Below are positions 1-11,246 of a stretch of DNA of 64,000 nt, piece by piece. A program made the translations under genes and the position numbers. Within the stretch, counting starts at the first letter, position 1. The number at the start of each line of letters is the position of its first letter. Under the pieces are notes generated by a model. That model was not told the origin of the DNA and searched no databases. It was given only the letters and a program-made list of their open reading frames with translations. The DNA comes from Acholoe squamosa (lineage: Eukaryota; Annelida; Polychaeta; Phyllodocida; Polynoidae), in contig OX439038.1 in assembly GCA_949317995.1 (NCBI GenBank), positions 69,078,659 to 69,142,658 on the forward strand, in the 5' to 3' direction.

Positions 1-119
1 GAGTTGTCCAGCCAAAGTACTTCGGAGCCTGTCATGTTTAGAGTATCACACTCTGAGTATACTCATAAAACCCTGGTTTTATTTCAGCGGTAACAGTCAA
101 CTTACTGATACATTCTATG

Positions 120-285
120 TCTTCCTGTTGTCGATCACTGATGTCATTCTGGTCTCTTCCAGTGGTCACAATTGCTAAGTCATCCACATACATAAAATGT
201 TGGGAGTTTTCAATTACCTTTGCCACACTATTTATATAAATCAGAAATATGAAGTTATCGTTTTGCTTTGTCAAGAAAACCAACC
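120..285 (-). mobile_element. LINE reverse-transcriptase fragment
   Basis: Reading the minus strand gives a short reverse-transcriptase block with FLIYINSVAKVIENS followed by YVDDLAIVTT. This matches the IYIND...YADD palm motif of non-LTR retrotransposons, with an Ala-to-Val change in the YADD box. Only the palm core remains and neither end of an element is visible. The clade is probably CR1/L2/jockey-like but cannot be fixed from about 55 residues. Confidence 0.6.
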
Positions 286-735
286 ACCACCCCCATGTTA
301 TCTAAAGAATCATCACTCCCTAAGGTGCTATATATGTTGAAGGAGAGTCAGTCTAGACATTAGTACTATGTTGGTTATGTCTCCCTCTGTGTCTATATTG
401 TATTCAAACTTTGGTATGTACCTATTCTATTTACAGGATGTGGAAATAACGACCCTTCCCCATCTGAACATTTTAGTCTCACCACCACTGCTTATATCTG
501 TTTTGATTATCCTCAATTCCTTTCCTCTGAGAGTTGCTTTAACACTATCCATCCTAGCGTTGGAGTGTCATCCTGGAAATTTTGAGCACCCACGTATAGG
601 CACATTGTGGGCAGTGTAGGCAGAATAGGGGATGTTATGCATGCACTGCAACTCGGTCTTTATCTTGTACTTAAACACACATTTAAATAGGATTAATTCT
701 CTGACTGACCATAAATGATGTCTTTTTATTTACAG
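286..735. other. No recognisable gene; flank of the secreted-protein gene
   Basis: No homology or convincing exon was recognised here. An 83-codon frame at 368-619 has no family signature. The stretch ends in TTTATTTACAG at 725-735, which reads as a splice acceptor just 10 bases before the ATG at 746. The gene to the right therefore probably has an upstream non-coding exon that I could not place. Confidence 0.4.
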
Positions 736-745
736 GACAGTCACC

Positions 746-2716
746 ATGATCATTAAGCTGCTGGGGTTATTAACTGTGGTGGCTGCTGTGGCAGCTTCTG
801 ATTCATCAGATATCAGCCTCCTTAAACGCCTCCTTGCTGTCCTTGGTAGGTTTTAAGATACACATGTATTCCTGCCCTCTCCTATCTCCTAATTATTTTT
901 ATCTCAAATTTTCGTGGATCGTACTAGGGTACTTGTTTCCCAGGAGAACAGAGGCTATGTGTAGGCTATGATTTTTGTTGTAAGATATTGCATCGAACAA
1001 TTCATCATTTTACCCTGGTTTGTGTTATACATGGTGTATTAAAATGGCATTCATTCTGGAATTGAAATACTCTTATGAATATAAAGGAATTGATAAAAAG
1101 TAAACAGCTGTAGAAATTGATTCAAAATATATGTCAAAACCAGACGTTAAATGAATATCCATGATTTGGTACCACTGCCAAGTCTGGGCCGTATTTCAAT
1201 ATAATCTGAGAAATAACTAATGATCAGGTGATCTTACTAGATGTCTATACTAGTCTATCATTGGTAGTTGGGGCATATGTCTTCATAAAATGGAATTTTA
1301 TAGAGTAGTCATAACACTCCAGTTAATAACAAAGGTAACTGTGAGTGCCTCATATCAAATGTAATGGTTTCCAGCTTATGCTGTCATCAACGATATTGAA
1401 ATAAGCCTCCGAGCAGTTACTGCTGCCAGAGCTACAGCCAATAAAGATTACCAATGGAAAACATGCCCTTTGGAGGACATCATTGGCGAATCTCCCCTGA
1501 TTCAGTTGAAATATTATGGCCAACCTTAGTTAAAGAATTATCGGATTATTCTATCCTCATTGGGTATCCCAGGTCTAACCCCACAGAGAATCTATGAGTA
1601 TGTCAGGAGGGTATTTCTTAACAATGCGATTTAATATTGTTATGAAATACCCTCCTAACAGACACGGCAGTGCTTGAGATACCTGCAGAACGTTACACTG
1701 CTTTGATACAAGTAGAGCAGAGTAAAGGGAAATTAAATTGATGCCAATTAATTTAACTCGAAAGATTTGCATTATGGCACTTGCCCAATAAACTCCTCGT
1801 GATTATCTAGAGTTCCCACTGTGATTGGAGGGAGGCCAGTTGTAGCATATGAAGTATAGTCTCCTGTACTCCATTACCACATGCTTAAATGCGTTGTTGT
1901 CTCCTCTTCATTGCAGAAGAGAAGCGTTCCATGAGTGTGTTCAACTATGACGGTAAGGGGAACCTAAAGGTCTCGTTCCAGGTGTGTGTCAGGGGCGACA
2001 AGTCCAAGACACCGTGCAAGGACCGTAAAGGAGTTATGGGGCATACTCTGCATGTGTTTGATTCAGATAATAATCAGGTACTTCAGTCGCTTGAAATTAT
2101 GATTAATATGTGTTTATTTATTATCCATACTAGCACCAGGCTGTTTGAATGCTATGTGTGTGGCTTCAGATATGAGAGTAGTTTCTAGGGTATGACACTT
2201 TGTAAGCTGCTGTCTGTACCTTACTCGTCTAGAGGCTGCTTCTAAGGTACAAAATAAATGAGTCTAAGGTAGACATGAATAGTGCTCTATAATATCCATT
2301 TTGAGATTGTATTTAAGCTGCAAATAAATAGTGCTCTATGTCCATTTTGAGACTGCTTCTAAGGTACAAATGAATAGTGCTTAATCTACATTTTTAAGCA
2401 GCGATAGCAATTTCTTCTGTAATGATATATCTTAGTTACTTATCTTCTTGTTTATTTCAAGGTCTTCTCATCCGTCGAGCATTATATGGATGGCTATGGT
2501 GGACCGTACAAAAGTTACCCTATAAAGTTCAATGATGGAGAGGAATATACGGTCGAGGCATGTGAAGCTTACCCAGGATCCAAGAAAGATGAGATAGTTG
2601 AGTACCAGTGTAACAAAGGAACATTCATCGGTGGAACTGCCAAGCTCGGCTTCGGCGGGTCAATTTCCAGACCAATTGACGACAGAAACGGCAACCAAAA
2701 TGCTATCAGAACCTGA
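746..2716 (+). CDS. Small secreted four-cysteine protein (three coding exons)
   Basis: I assemble coding exons 746-845, 1917-2077 and 2462-2716. Intron 1 is phase 1 (CTTG then GTAGGT; acceptor ATTGCAG) and intron 2 is phase 0 (AATCAG then GTACTT; acceptor TTTCAAG). The product is 171 residues. Residues 1-17 (MIIKLLGLLTVVAAVAA) form a typical signal peptide, so the protein is probably secreted. The mature part has exactly four cysteines, in the contexts VCVRG, TPCKD, EACEA and YQCNK, enough for two disulphides. The C-terminal half is rich in Gly, Asp and Tyr and ends GNQNAIRT. The ATG is the only start that gives a signal peptide, and it follows the acceptor by 10 bases. I do not recognise the family. 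The open frames, matching phases and compact 3' end argue for a live gene. An alternative last exon lies in intron 1. Confidence 0.65.
1375..1529 (+). CDS. Alternative terminal exon of the secreted-protein gene
   Basis: Within intron 1, an acceptor (GGTTTCCAG, ending at 1374) opens a frame that fits the phase-1 end of exon 1. It runs 51 codons to TAG at 1527-1529, including AYAVINDIEISLRAVTAARA and ending KYYGQP. Joined to exon 1 it would give an 84-residue secreted peptide with the same signal sequence and a single cysteine. The phase match and open frame are seen directly. Use of the exon is inference, because a 51-codon open frame can occur by chance. Confidence 0.4.
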
Positions 2717-3195
2717 ACAGTGGCCATCTAAACCATTTTTTATTTTTGCTTAGGTTGAACAAGTTGTCATTATTTTGAAAACTGGATCATCTTTCATTTC
2801 TGAATTACTTTTATTACTCTATTTTACTTTTATTTAATGCACTGGTCCAAAGTATACAAAAATAGAGAAAGGGTGATCCATCTCTTTGTTTAAATATCCT
2901 CTGCTGGAACCTGAGAATCTTACATATTTTTGCAATTAAGGGGTAGCTTGAAGAGGGCACTATGGCCATCAGTGGCTATAAATCAGGGATTGTCAACGTC
3001 AAGGGCCATGTTGTAGTTGTTTGCTTAGATATAAGAACCACAAACTGCATTGTGAAATTTCAGTTGCTTGCAATAAGTACTATATTTTTCTACATTCCAT
3101 CTATGCTATATCAAGTTGTTTGATTAAGTGTTTTCGGTGAATAACACAAAAACATCTTTAAGTTCAAAAATAAAAGGAATAAAAATCAATTCATA
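2717..3195 (+). other. Probable 3' UTR with polyadenylation signals
   Basis: AT-rich non-coding sequence follows the stop codon. Two overlapping AATAAA-type signals lie near 3165-3182 (AAAATAAAAGGAATAAAAATC region) and are the best candidates for the poly(A) signal of the secreted-protein gene. No other feature was seen. Confidence 0.4.
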
Positions 3196-5514
3196 GTGTT
3201 TCATCTTTTATGTTGAGTATAATTGTGTGATATAACCCGGGATGTTCTAATATGATTGAATACAAATTGTGCGTCATGATATCATACTTTTCATAATGAT
3301 AATCACTCTTTCATAAAGATAGGAGGAATGGTGATAAGAAGTAAATGGGGGCAGGGATTACATACCTTTGACTATTCATGTGGCTTCCCTGCCAGTACAC
3401 CTCATCCAAATGACAATTTTCTTGAGTAAATCTGATGAGCTTTCACGTAAGATTGACGTAAATGCACAAGTAATGCTATTTGGGTTGAATATAAAGGTCA
3501 AATACCACTGAGAAATATATGATAAATGGTGCGAAAATGTGTGTGATTTACGATGCTGACAGAGTAAGGTTCTTACCAATATCCAAAAATACAAAGGCTT
3601 CCACCATGTATACATATATAGCTGCTCCAAATCTCACTTTGGATGATGTTGGTTAGTCTATGATTTATTATGGTATAGGGGAGTTGTTTGGAGAGTCACT
3701 TAACATTATTATTTTGGTTGATTATTCTTCCCAAGAGAATCTTAAAGACATCGGCACGTCTGCTTTAAAATACTTATGTTTTCAGAAGAAAATATCTACT
3801 GGTAAATGTTTTGATGATTGCCTCTATCAAAATCACAAGTGTTTGACAAGGATCCTTGAAAAAAGAGGTCTTCTTTAGATTACCCCTCCAATATTGGGTA
3901 AGGAACTATAAATATTATTAGATTTTGAAAGCACAAAGATTTATTTTCCTTCCATTTTCGCACTGTGGGATTGATCTAAATATCATTGCAAATGGGGCTG
4001 GAAATTCTTTACATCAAGTCAATTCTGTTTAGGTTGTGGATTTACACAAACCTTATTGACGGTATTGAACAAATTTTGATTTTCTCATGTGTCGCTATTT
4101 TCCGTCTGATACATATGCAACTTTGCACTGATCTATGGAAGTAATTGATGCAAATATGAAGGGAGGGATAATGGTTAATGTTAATAACATACATGTTCAC
4201 AGTTTTTATCTCATAAAGCAGTTTAATGAAAAATAATCTAAAATAATGTCTTGTTTCAATCACATTTGAAAAGCCATCATTGCCTAATGAAATGAAACTA
4301 TCCAGTATCAGTACAGATATTCAATTAGGCCAATCCCATTTTGAAAAAAGGGAACAGAAAAACGAGTCTAAAATTAGCTGCCCTATTATTTTGTGTGGAA
4401 GACCCACCTAGCTAAGTGAACGAGGTTGTGCAATACTGACAAGTATAACTAAGTCTTCTTTCAAGCAAGGGAAAAACATTTTACCTGTAGATAATTTTGC
4501 CTGAAAGAAATAGTTCTTGAAATTATCGAATTTCTTTATACTAGTCCAATGTCCTGCAATGCTTTTATCATGTTTCCTTACATAAAAGCCTTTTCTGGCT
4601 GTCAAGCAATGTGCTTGTGCAAACCTACTAGACTTCAATGCGGGGATGTGGAAAAAAGATTGAATCTCGTCCACAACTGTACCAGTCTTTTTGGAGATAG
4701 GGGACAGCTGCAGTTGTTCTATTGCCTGTAGGTTGTATTGTGTCTCTGTGTATCCAGAACTGTAACTAGACACACTAGCTCCCACTGTGGGAGCATAAGG
4801 CACTATTATTCACAGCAGCACTCACACTCCCCCTTCCAGGTCGTACTGCACTAGCAGCAGCAGCATGTCCCGGATAGGTAAAGTGCCCTGGAGGGTCTAG
4901 GTAAAGTGTGCTGGAGGGTCTTGCCGAAAAGGACATGAGAATCACAAAATAAAACATACACATTCATGTTTTGCCAAGGGATTTTTCAGTAACCTATTTA
5001 GATGAAACATGCACGTTTTTTACAATTGAAAAAGTGCTTTTCCATGCATTTTGTTGTAAATTTGTTGTCCATACTATGAAAAATAGTTAGGCCATGCACA
5101 TTTCTATTAGTTCTGCCTGAATTTCTTTTTAGCAAGACCCTCCAGTTCTCTTACAGTTTTCTCTATTATGACTTCTGAGCTTGTCCAACTCGGTTTCCTC
5201 TATCAAAACATGGATGGCCTGTGCCCCGAAGCCCAATTTCAAAACTTCTTTCATACATTAATTTTTCTAAAAACTTTCTTTTAATTTACTTTAGATAAAC
5301 CACTAACCATCGCTATCAGGAAATAATAAAATTCCTAACAGTGCTTTCCATTTTGGTCAAAAGCTCGGACCTAGTTTCAGTTGATACTGACACTTCTATA
5401 CTATACATTTTTTTGTACTTACCTTGCCGAATACTAAGAGTGTGAAGGGGGGATATTCTGTAAACTGTCCATATTGCCATGTACTCGTATGTTTAAAATT
5501 CTCACTTTGTGTGT
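3196..5514. other. No recognised gene; unassigned frames
   Basis: Two frames are long for this composition. One, on the plus strand at 3660-3878 (72 codons), has no known motif. The other, on the minus strand at 4408-4803 (131 codons), contains LQAIEQLQLSPISKKTG and DEIQSFFHIPALKSS and is preceded by short minus-strand frames at 4775-4963 and about 5110-5230 (RELEGLAKKKF). The minus-strand pieces could be remains of one decayed coding region, perhaps from a transposon, but I recognise no family. Confidence 0.25.
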
Positions 5515-5780
5515 TTTTTTATAATATTGTCAATGGACGGTTACAAGTGGTGAAGTGAATGTACACGGAATCCAGAGAAGTTCATTTGATCCTTTTATTG
5601 CATAGCTGACATGAGTGTTTCATAAAGGTGGTAACAATGATAACACTCGCCAATATCTAAGCTCTGCCTCCGATCCTATAGCTCAACCTGTCGTAGGTTC
5701 TAGGTATAGGTGTAAGGTGTAAGTTGGGAGAGATGATTGGGAGCTGCTCAAGCTGCCTTTTATATTAAGGGTTTGAGCAG
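5515..5780 (-). mobile_element. Promoter/poly(A)-bearing repeat, solo-LTR-like (copy 1)
   Basis: Read on the minus strand, this block has a TATA-like box (AATATAAAAGGC), the string ACACCTTACACC, a CAATAAAAGGA polyadenylation signal, and an end resembling CCATTGACAATATTATAA. The same features recur in the same order on the plus strand at 46,690-46,995. A repeated unit with promoter and poly(A) signal and no coding region is what a solo LTR looks like. No internal region or target duplication was identified, so the class is not certain. Confidence 0.4.
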
Positions 5781-6529
5781 CTCACAGTATTGCAAAATAT
5801 TCTATACACGTGGCTCAATAAAATAGAGACACGTGTCATGGGGACAGATTGCCACCTGTGGGTTGATTGTGTTAATGAGGATTGAGAGGAGATTGTGAAA
5901 TATCCTCTCATTCCAAATATGGCACCACAGGTGTCACAGAGTCTCATGGAGGAAGTGGGTTCATGATAACTTATGGATCCTGGTTCCTGTTGGGGAATAC
6001 AGGAGGTTGTTGAGTGTGGATCGTGAGCAGAGCTTAGGTTTTATATGGCAAAGAAATTAGTAAATATGAAAAATAATAATAATACCCAGAATGGTCCATT
6101 GACAATATTATTTTTGTTGTCTGTTTGTTTCTTGTGGGGAGGGGTCAGGTGGGGATGTTCTATTTTGTATCTCAGCGACACAATGTGGAGATCAAGTGCA
6201 ACCAAATTGCATTTTTTTAGTATGTGTTTACAAGTATGCACCTTATAGCTGTTGGGAAATTGTGTTCTGTGAGCACCTTGTGATGATTCGATATGGACAA
6301 AGCATAGTTATGAAAACTTGGCATGTGACTTTGCACAAACTGTGTTGTGCTGACAGTTTGTGTTGGCATAGACATACAGTGTACATTGATTATGCTCTAT
6401 GAGAATGCTCCATGTGGTTTGAAATTAACATATATATAATTTTTTTTATGTTATTTACAAGTGTATAGTTTGGAAAAATCTCTGTGCAGAGGCTATCTGG
6501 ATGAAATCGTAAAAGAATCATTCCGTAAA

Positions 6530-7449
6530 TGTGAGATCAAAACCAGAAGAGAACTCCTGGCACCCAGCAAGAAGGACAAAAGTTGGCCATTGAAGACAAA
6601 ATCTTCATGAAGACCATGTTCAGACTGAACAACCACACCCTTGAGAAAATAATCTTGGGGAACTGGGGCATCCTAGGTAGATCTAAAACTACCAAAAAGA
6701 TGCAATGGAGAGGGGTATGTTGAAGCTGCAAAAGGCCTTAAAACCTCAAGGACACTCTAGTGAGAGCAGCCACTCACTACGATCCCACCAATAGCAACGA
6801 ACCAACTCCCATAGATGGCAAAATTGTCAAGAACAGATGCAAACGAAAAAATTGTCCACATTGCAAAAAATTGGACAAAACCGGCCTTATTGAAAAATAT
6901 GGGACCAATCTGAGCTTTGAGACTAAGAAAAATTTTAATTGTCTCATGTGCAGCCCAAACCTGATGTATTGCATTGAATGCAAAATATGCAAAATATGGT
7001 ATGTAGGGGAAGAACAGAACCCCCTAAAGTACTGCCTTACTACATGTGTACGACACCAAAAAGGGTAACCTACACACGGACATACAGTACCATTTTCGTT
7101 TAGTGGGACACAATGTGGATAATGACATGAAAGTCTACATTATAGACTATGTCTATGAACACCCAGGCAGTAAAAGGCACTAAAATTTCGCCATCTCATT
7201 GAGTTCAATTGGATTTATCGCCTAGAAACTCAAGCTACAAGGGGTTTGAACACTCTGGACAGTGTGAAACAACCCAAAATGCCTCGTAACAAAAAAATCT
7301 GCCCTGATATATATAATTGTCATTCACATGGATACCAAAGACAGCTGGCACTAACACTGTACCGGTATTGCAAAAACCAAAATCAATTTTGCTCCTTTTA
7401 TAATAGTCACTTCAGACCAGCAAAATTGTTCAAATCAATGATTTACTGA
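6530..7449 (+). mobile_element. Penelope-like element remnant with GIY-YIG endonuclease
   Basis: The order of motifs is that of the C-terminal half of a Penelope-like element. NLKDTLVRA, which normally links the reverse transcriptase to the endonuclease, is followed by a cysteine cluster (RCKRKNCPHCKK) and then by CSPNLMYCIECKICKIWYVG. The last string is the GIY-YIG endonuclease core with its upstream zinc-binding cysteines. A downstream block reads WIYRLETQATRGLNTLD, matching the conserved aromatic/Gly-Leu-Asn end of the domain. The reverse transcriptase itself is not recognisable upstream. The copy is an old, broken 5'-truncated fossil. Confidence 0.75.
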
Positions 7450-7860
7450 TGTTCCAACCATACTACCGGGACAAGTTTGGCTCCTATCTTTATTTTTTTT
7501 ATAAAGATGCACCACTTACAAAGTTGTTTTTACACAGCACCACCTCATGCACCCTGTATGGAGGGGAGACTGACTTGTATAACAGCCTCCCCCCTCCCAC
7601 CTTTGTGAACCTGTGTGCTTGGTGCTTGGACAAGAGTGCACTGACCAGGAGCCCTATATAAAGGCCAGTCACCTTGGCTTGTCTGCATACTGAAGACTGT
7701 AGTAAATAAGCCTCGTACAAGAGACCCAACCGGGCCTCGAGCACTGAAACTCTGTGATAATGTCTATTTATGACAAAGAGTTTCGTGGGTTTCTTTTTCT
7801 TTAAAACTATGAATGTTCATTACTTTATTTACAGTTTTTTTTTTTAATCAAGAGCCCTTT
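7450..7860 (+). promoter_or_regulatory. TATA-containing non-coding block downstream of the Penelope remnant
   Basis: A good TATA box (CCTATATAAAGGCC near 7650) is followed by CATACTGAAGAC and an ACTGAAACTCT string. Penelope-like elements often carry a promoter-bearing direct repeat beyond the coding region, and this could be its relic. It could equally be a separate solo-LTR-like repeat. No second copy was found in the window. Confidence 0.25.
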
Positions 7861-10156
7861 CATTGCCCAGGTACCCTATCAATAGAGCATGATTTCCTGT
7901 GGTAGAAATGTTTAGCTTTGTTGGAAACTCTTCTTCTCTCTCCCCCCCCCCCCACTCTAAAAAATGAAGAAAGGTTACCTGTAGAATTACATAATCTTAT
8001 GGTTGAGTTAACAGGAGGTTACAGTCCACAAAGCATCAGTCGGGTTTGATGGGAAAGGTTAGCCTTTAGTTTCATCTATTGGGTATTTCATGAGCTGACC
8101 TCCCCCCACCCTCTAAAAATAAAGGGGAGAAAAAAAAGAGAACTATCTGCTAGATTGTTCTAAGACATTTGTTGGACAAGTGCCTGTCATGGAATGAAAG
8201 AAAGCCTTAACCTAGTGGCAAAAGGTGAAGTGTAATAAGGTGTGAAAATATCATCATGGCATTACTGTTATGCGTCACTGTTATGATACTAGCCTGTTGT
8301 TCACACCTAAAAGTGTCATACACTAATGCCTACAGGGTATAATTATCAGATTAAATACAGTCAGCACAGTCATAGAACCATCTATCCATCTATGGTACCA
8401 GGAGGAGGTTGAGCTCATCACCTGAGCATCACCACAGCGTGGCCAGATTAACTTCATTAAAGACCCAGCCCGATCTACCTTCTTGGAGATTTTACTAAGA
8501 ACTACAAGGCGTTTAAGGTAAGTTTAGGTTAATGAATCATTGTTAGACATAAGTCCATGTACGCACATGGGATTAGCATGACACCCTGATTCATTTCGTT
8601 CAAATCTCCAGCTCCAACTGTCGATAATTATTTTGTGCTAATCTTAACCTGTCTATATCAGAGAATATGACACTATAGAAAATAAGGTGAGGTTGTATAC
8701 CTAATTGTGCCTGATATGAGAAACCAAGTACTAATTTAACAGTGCTACTTGCATACATACATACTTGTAACGGTATATGATTTAAAAAGGATAGTTGTAG
8801 GTCCGGCTTGTGAACCCTCTCATTCGGCATGGCATGCAGAGAAAAGGGCTCTCAGATAACACCCACGTGTAGTCTGACAGTAATTAATATAGTTTTAGAT
8901 TATGTAGGGGTACAGTGGCTGCAGTGCTTGGTTTCACCAATCTATACACATACTATGAAAAAGGCAACGGGTGGGCACTTTTTATATCGACTTCTTGCAG
9001 GCCTTTTGACCCCATACACCATTCTCTCTTAATAAAGAAGGCAAACGCAAGTAATTTTATTGGGCATGACGTGGCTGTTTGGCTTGAGCCATACCTGAAG
9101 GTGCACAATGCTGAACAATGGTAAATCCAGGGGTCGATATATACTCAGCCCCTATTGTTTATCATGTTGATTTATAATATCAGTACTATTGTTCAGCCCT
9201 TTATAACAATGTGGACAATGTTGCCTTAGTATCAAGCATCCATGACCATATGGAAGTCCATGTCATGCTACAAAGAGGCTCAGATATAGTAGAGTACAAG
9301 TCATGTTTTATGGTGTAGGAGAAATGGCATGACTATTTATCAAGATTTTCAAGCCGATATTGTTACATTGAAAGAGATTAAAAAGGAATCATCGTTTTGT
9401 CATTTCAGTTACTTCAAAAGCCTAGTAGAACGATGCTGCCGCCAAAGAAGGTAAGTATCCACCTATTTTTCTTTTAGTTTATTTAAGTACTTATTGTACT
9501 CTTACTGGGATCAGTCAAGGGGCTCAGCTATAAAATCATAACATTTATTTTTTATACTCATTAATTTTGATTAAAGTAAAGACCATTTCCACCCAAAAAT
9601 TGCTTAGCACTGTACCTTAAGCATTGGGAAATGATTAAGATTTAGGGTTCCACTACCATTCTCCACACAGAGCATAATGTATACATTTACATTTGTCATT
9701 TATATAATTGATACTAGATGTTAATGCTTCATTGTTCAATGGACCACTGATTGATGATTTCAGGTATGTTCTGGAGTGGTCAGCCTTGTACTGATAGGAA
9801 TGATCTGTGGTCTTTATATGTTTAACTGACCCCTGCCACAGTCTCAAGATAACATGAGGGAAACAATCGTATGTAAGTCCCGCCTCTCTACTATATAACT
9901 GCTTTGAGTTTGGGAGTGCCCAAACCCTTTCTTTTTTTCACGTTATTGATATCATAGGGGGATGGATTTGGGGAAGGGCGAATACAATTCGACCCCTCCA
10001 GAATGAGGGAGGGGGGAGTCACTTTTTTTCAGTAGAAAGCCCCATGCACTAGCCTATATTTAAGTTTAAATAAGAGGGAGTGCAGAAAATACTCCACCTC
10101 TCTCAGATGAAGCCAAAAAAATGTTCTGACAGAAAGTCCATTCTGTCTTCATTGTA
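7861..10156. other. No clear gene; two possible short exons
   Basis: Two short C-rich tracts (7940-7954 and 8100-8107) each precede TCTAAAAA and look like a diverged duplication. A frame reading PIYLLGDFTKNYKAFK ends at 8517 at a consensus donor (AAG then GTAAGT). A short segment at 9409-9450, flanked by CATTTCAG and GTAAGTAT, reads MLPPKK at its end. These have the form of host exons, but there is no family match and no demonstrated partner, so they remain tentative. Confidence 0.25.
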
Positions 10157-10701
10157 CAATAAAATTCTGTTATAACAAAGTGCTTGGGATAAGCAAAAAA
10201 ATTTGTTATAAACAAATTTCGTTGTAACCAAATTATACATTTACGGGAGCATTAAGGGTTATAACCTCCCCCCTTCCCACTCCTTTACCCCTCCTGCTGC
10301 CCAGAGCTCAATGGAGGCAGATGGACAAGCCCTGTTACACCCTTACCCCCCCCCCACCCCCTAACCCCTCCTGCTGCACAGAGATGAATGTAGGCAGATG
10401 AAGAAGTCATATTACGCCCTAACAGCCCCCTCCCCCTCCCACCTCCCTTACCCCTCCTGCCACCCAGAGCTCAATGGGCCAGATGAAGAAGTCCTATCAC
10501 ACCCTAACCCCTCCCCCCCTCCACTCCCTTACCCCTCCTGTCGCACAGAGATGAATGTAGGTGGGTGAAGAAGTCCTATCACACCACTGTAAAGGGACTT
10601 TTCTACTATAGAAATGTATGGGATTGAATTGGTACAATGGAATTTGTTTGTTGTAAAAGAAAATTTGTTGTAACAGGATTCATTGTAAAGAGATTTTACT
10701 G
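10157..10701. mobile_element. Non-autonomous pogo/Tc1-mariner-like element
   Basis: The ends are inverted copies of a CAGTAAAATCTCTTTACAA-type sequence. The left end begins CAATAAAATTCTGTTATAAC, and the right end read backwards begins CAGTAAAATCTC with AATCCTGTTACAAC further in. Both are flanked by TA, the Tc1/mariner target duplication. The CAGTAAAA...TATAAC end resembles pogo/Tigger elements. There is no transposase frame; the interior is filled by a tandem array. Confidence 0.6.
10258..10585. repeat. Minisatellite inside the pogo-like element, about four units of 80-85 bp
   Basis: Units share ACCCCTCCTGC, a CCAGAGCTCAATG or CACAGAGATGAATG string, and CAGATGAAGAAGTCC, separated by C-rich tracts. 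The two sub-types alternate (CCCAGAGCTCAATG, then CACAGAGATGAATG, then again), suggesting a higher-order unit of about 165-170 bp that duplicated as a pair. Confidence 0.65.
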
Positions 10702-10713
10702 TAGTTCTATTGG

Positions 10714-10800
10714 GCCAAATAAAAAAAAGGTGTGTTTCCAGTCACCCGACCGACCCTAGCAAAACAGGACCGACCCTAGATTTTTTTGGTTGAGAATTTG
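10714..10800. repeat. Interspersed repeat shared with 60,262-60,340
   Basis: GGCCAAATAAAAAAAAGG then TGTGTTTCCAGTCACCCGAC is closely similar to GGCCAAAAAAAAGC then TGTGTTTCCGGTAAC at 60,262. Both continue into ACC/GGT-rich sequence and a poly-T or T-rich run. Only one end of each copy is visible. The family looks like a short DNA element, but class and full length are not established. Confidence 0.4.
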
Positions 10801-11246
10801 AATAAAAACCCTAACAATTTTTGCGTATTTTTATGAATTTTTCATGTATATAATCTATTGGCATACATTCATTTACAATTCATTACAATCAAGACTTCTT
10901 AATTTTGAATGTGTTTTAGTTATGGATTGAACACATGTTTAAACAGAAGTATAAGGGCAAAAGAGGGTGTTGGGTGTAGTTTGAATTGAATTGTGTAAAT
11001 ACTATTTCATCAGTATTTTTTGTGTTTTTTGGGGGTTTTTTTGGTAATGATAATTGTAAATCTGATATGTAATGCTTATAGTATGTTATACTTTAACCTT
11101 TTAACTCCCTATACATCATTTGACCTTCTAACATATTTTGTAAAAACAAATTGTATGGTTGGATCCTGTCCCCATGCAGCTGCAGTACACTGTAGATATC
11201 TTGATACTGGTCCGGTACTTAGATAGCATATTTGTTTCCTTTTCAG

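Noticed and set aside
4408-4803. 131-codon minus-strand frame as a host gene
   Set aside because: No signal, domain or splice partners could be supported; kept only as an unassigned frame.
7640-7760. Hammerhead ribozyme of the Penelope remnant
   Set aside because: CTGAAGA and GAAAC strings occur in roughly the expected order, but the conserved CTGATGA core and closing stems are not present.
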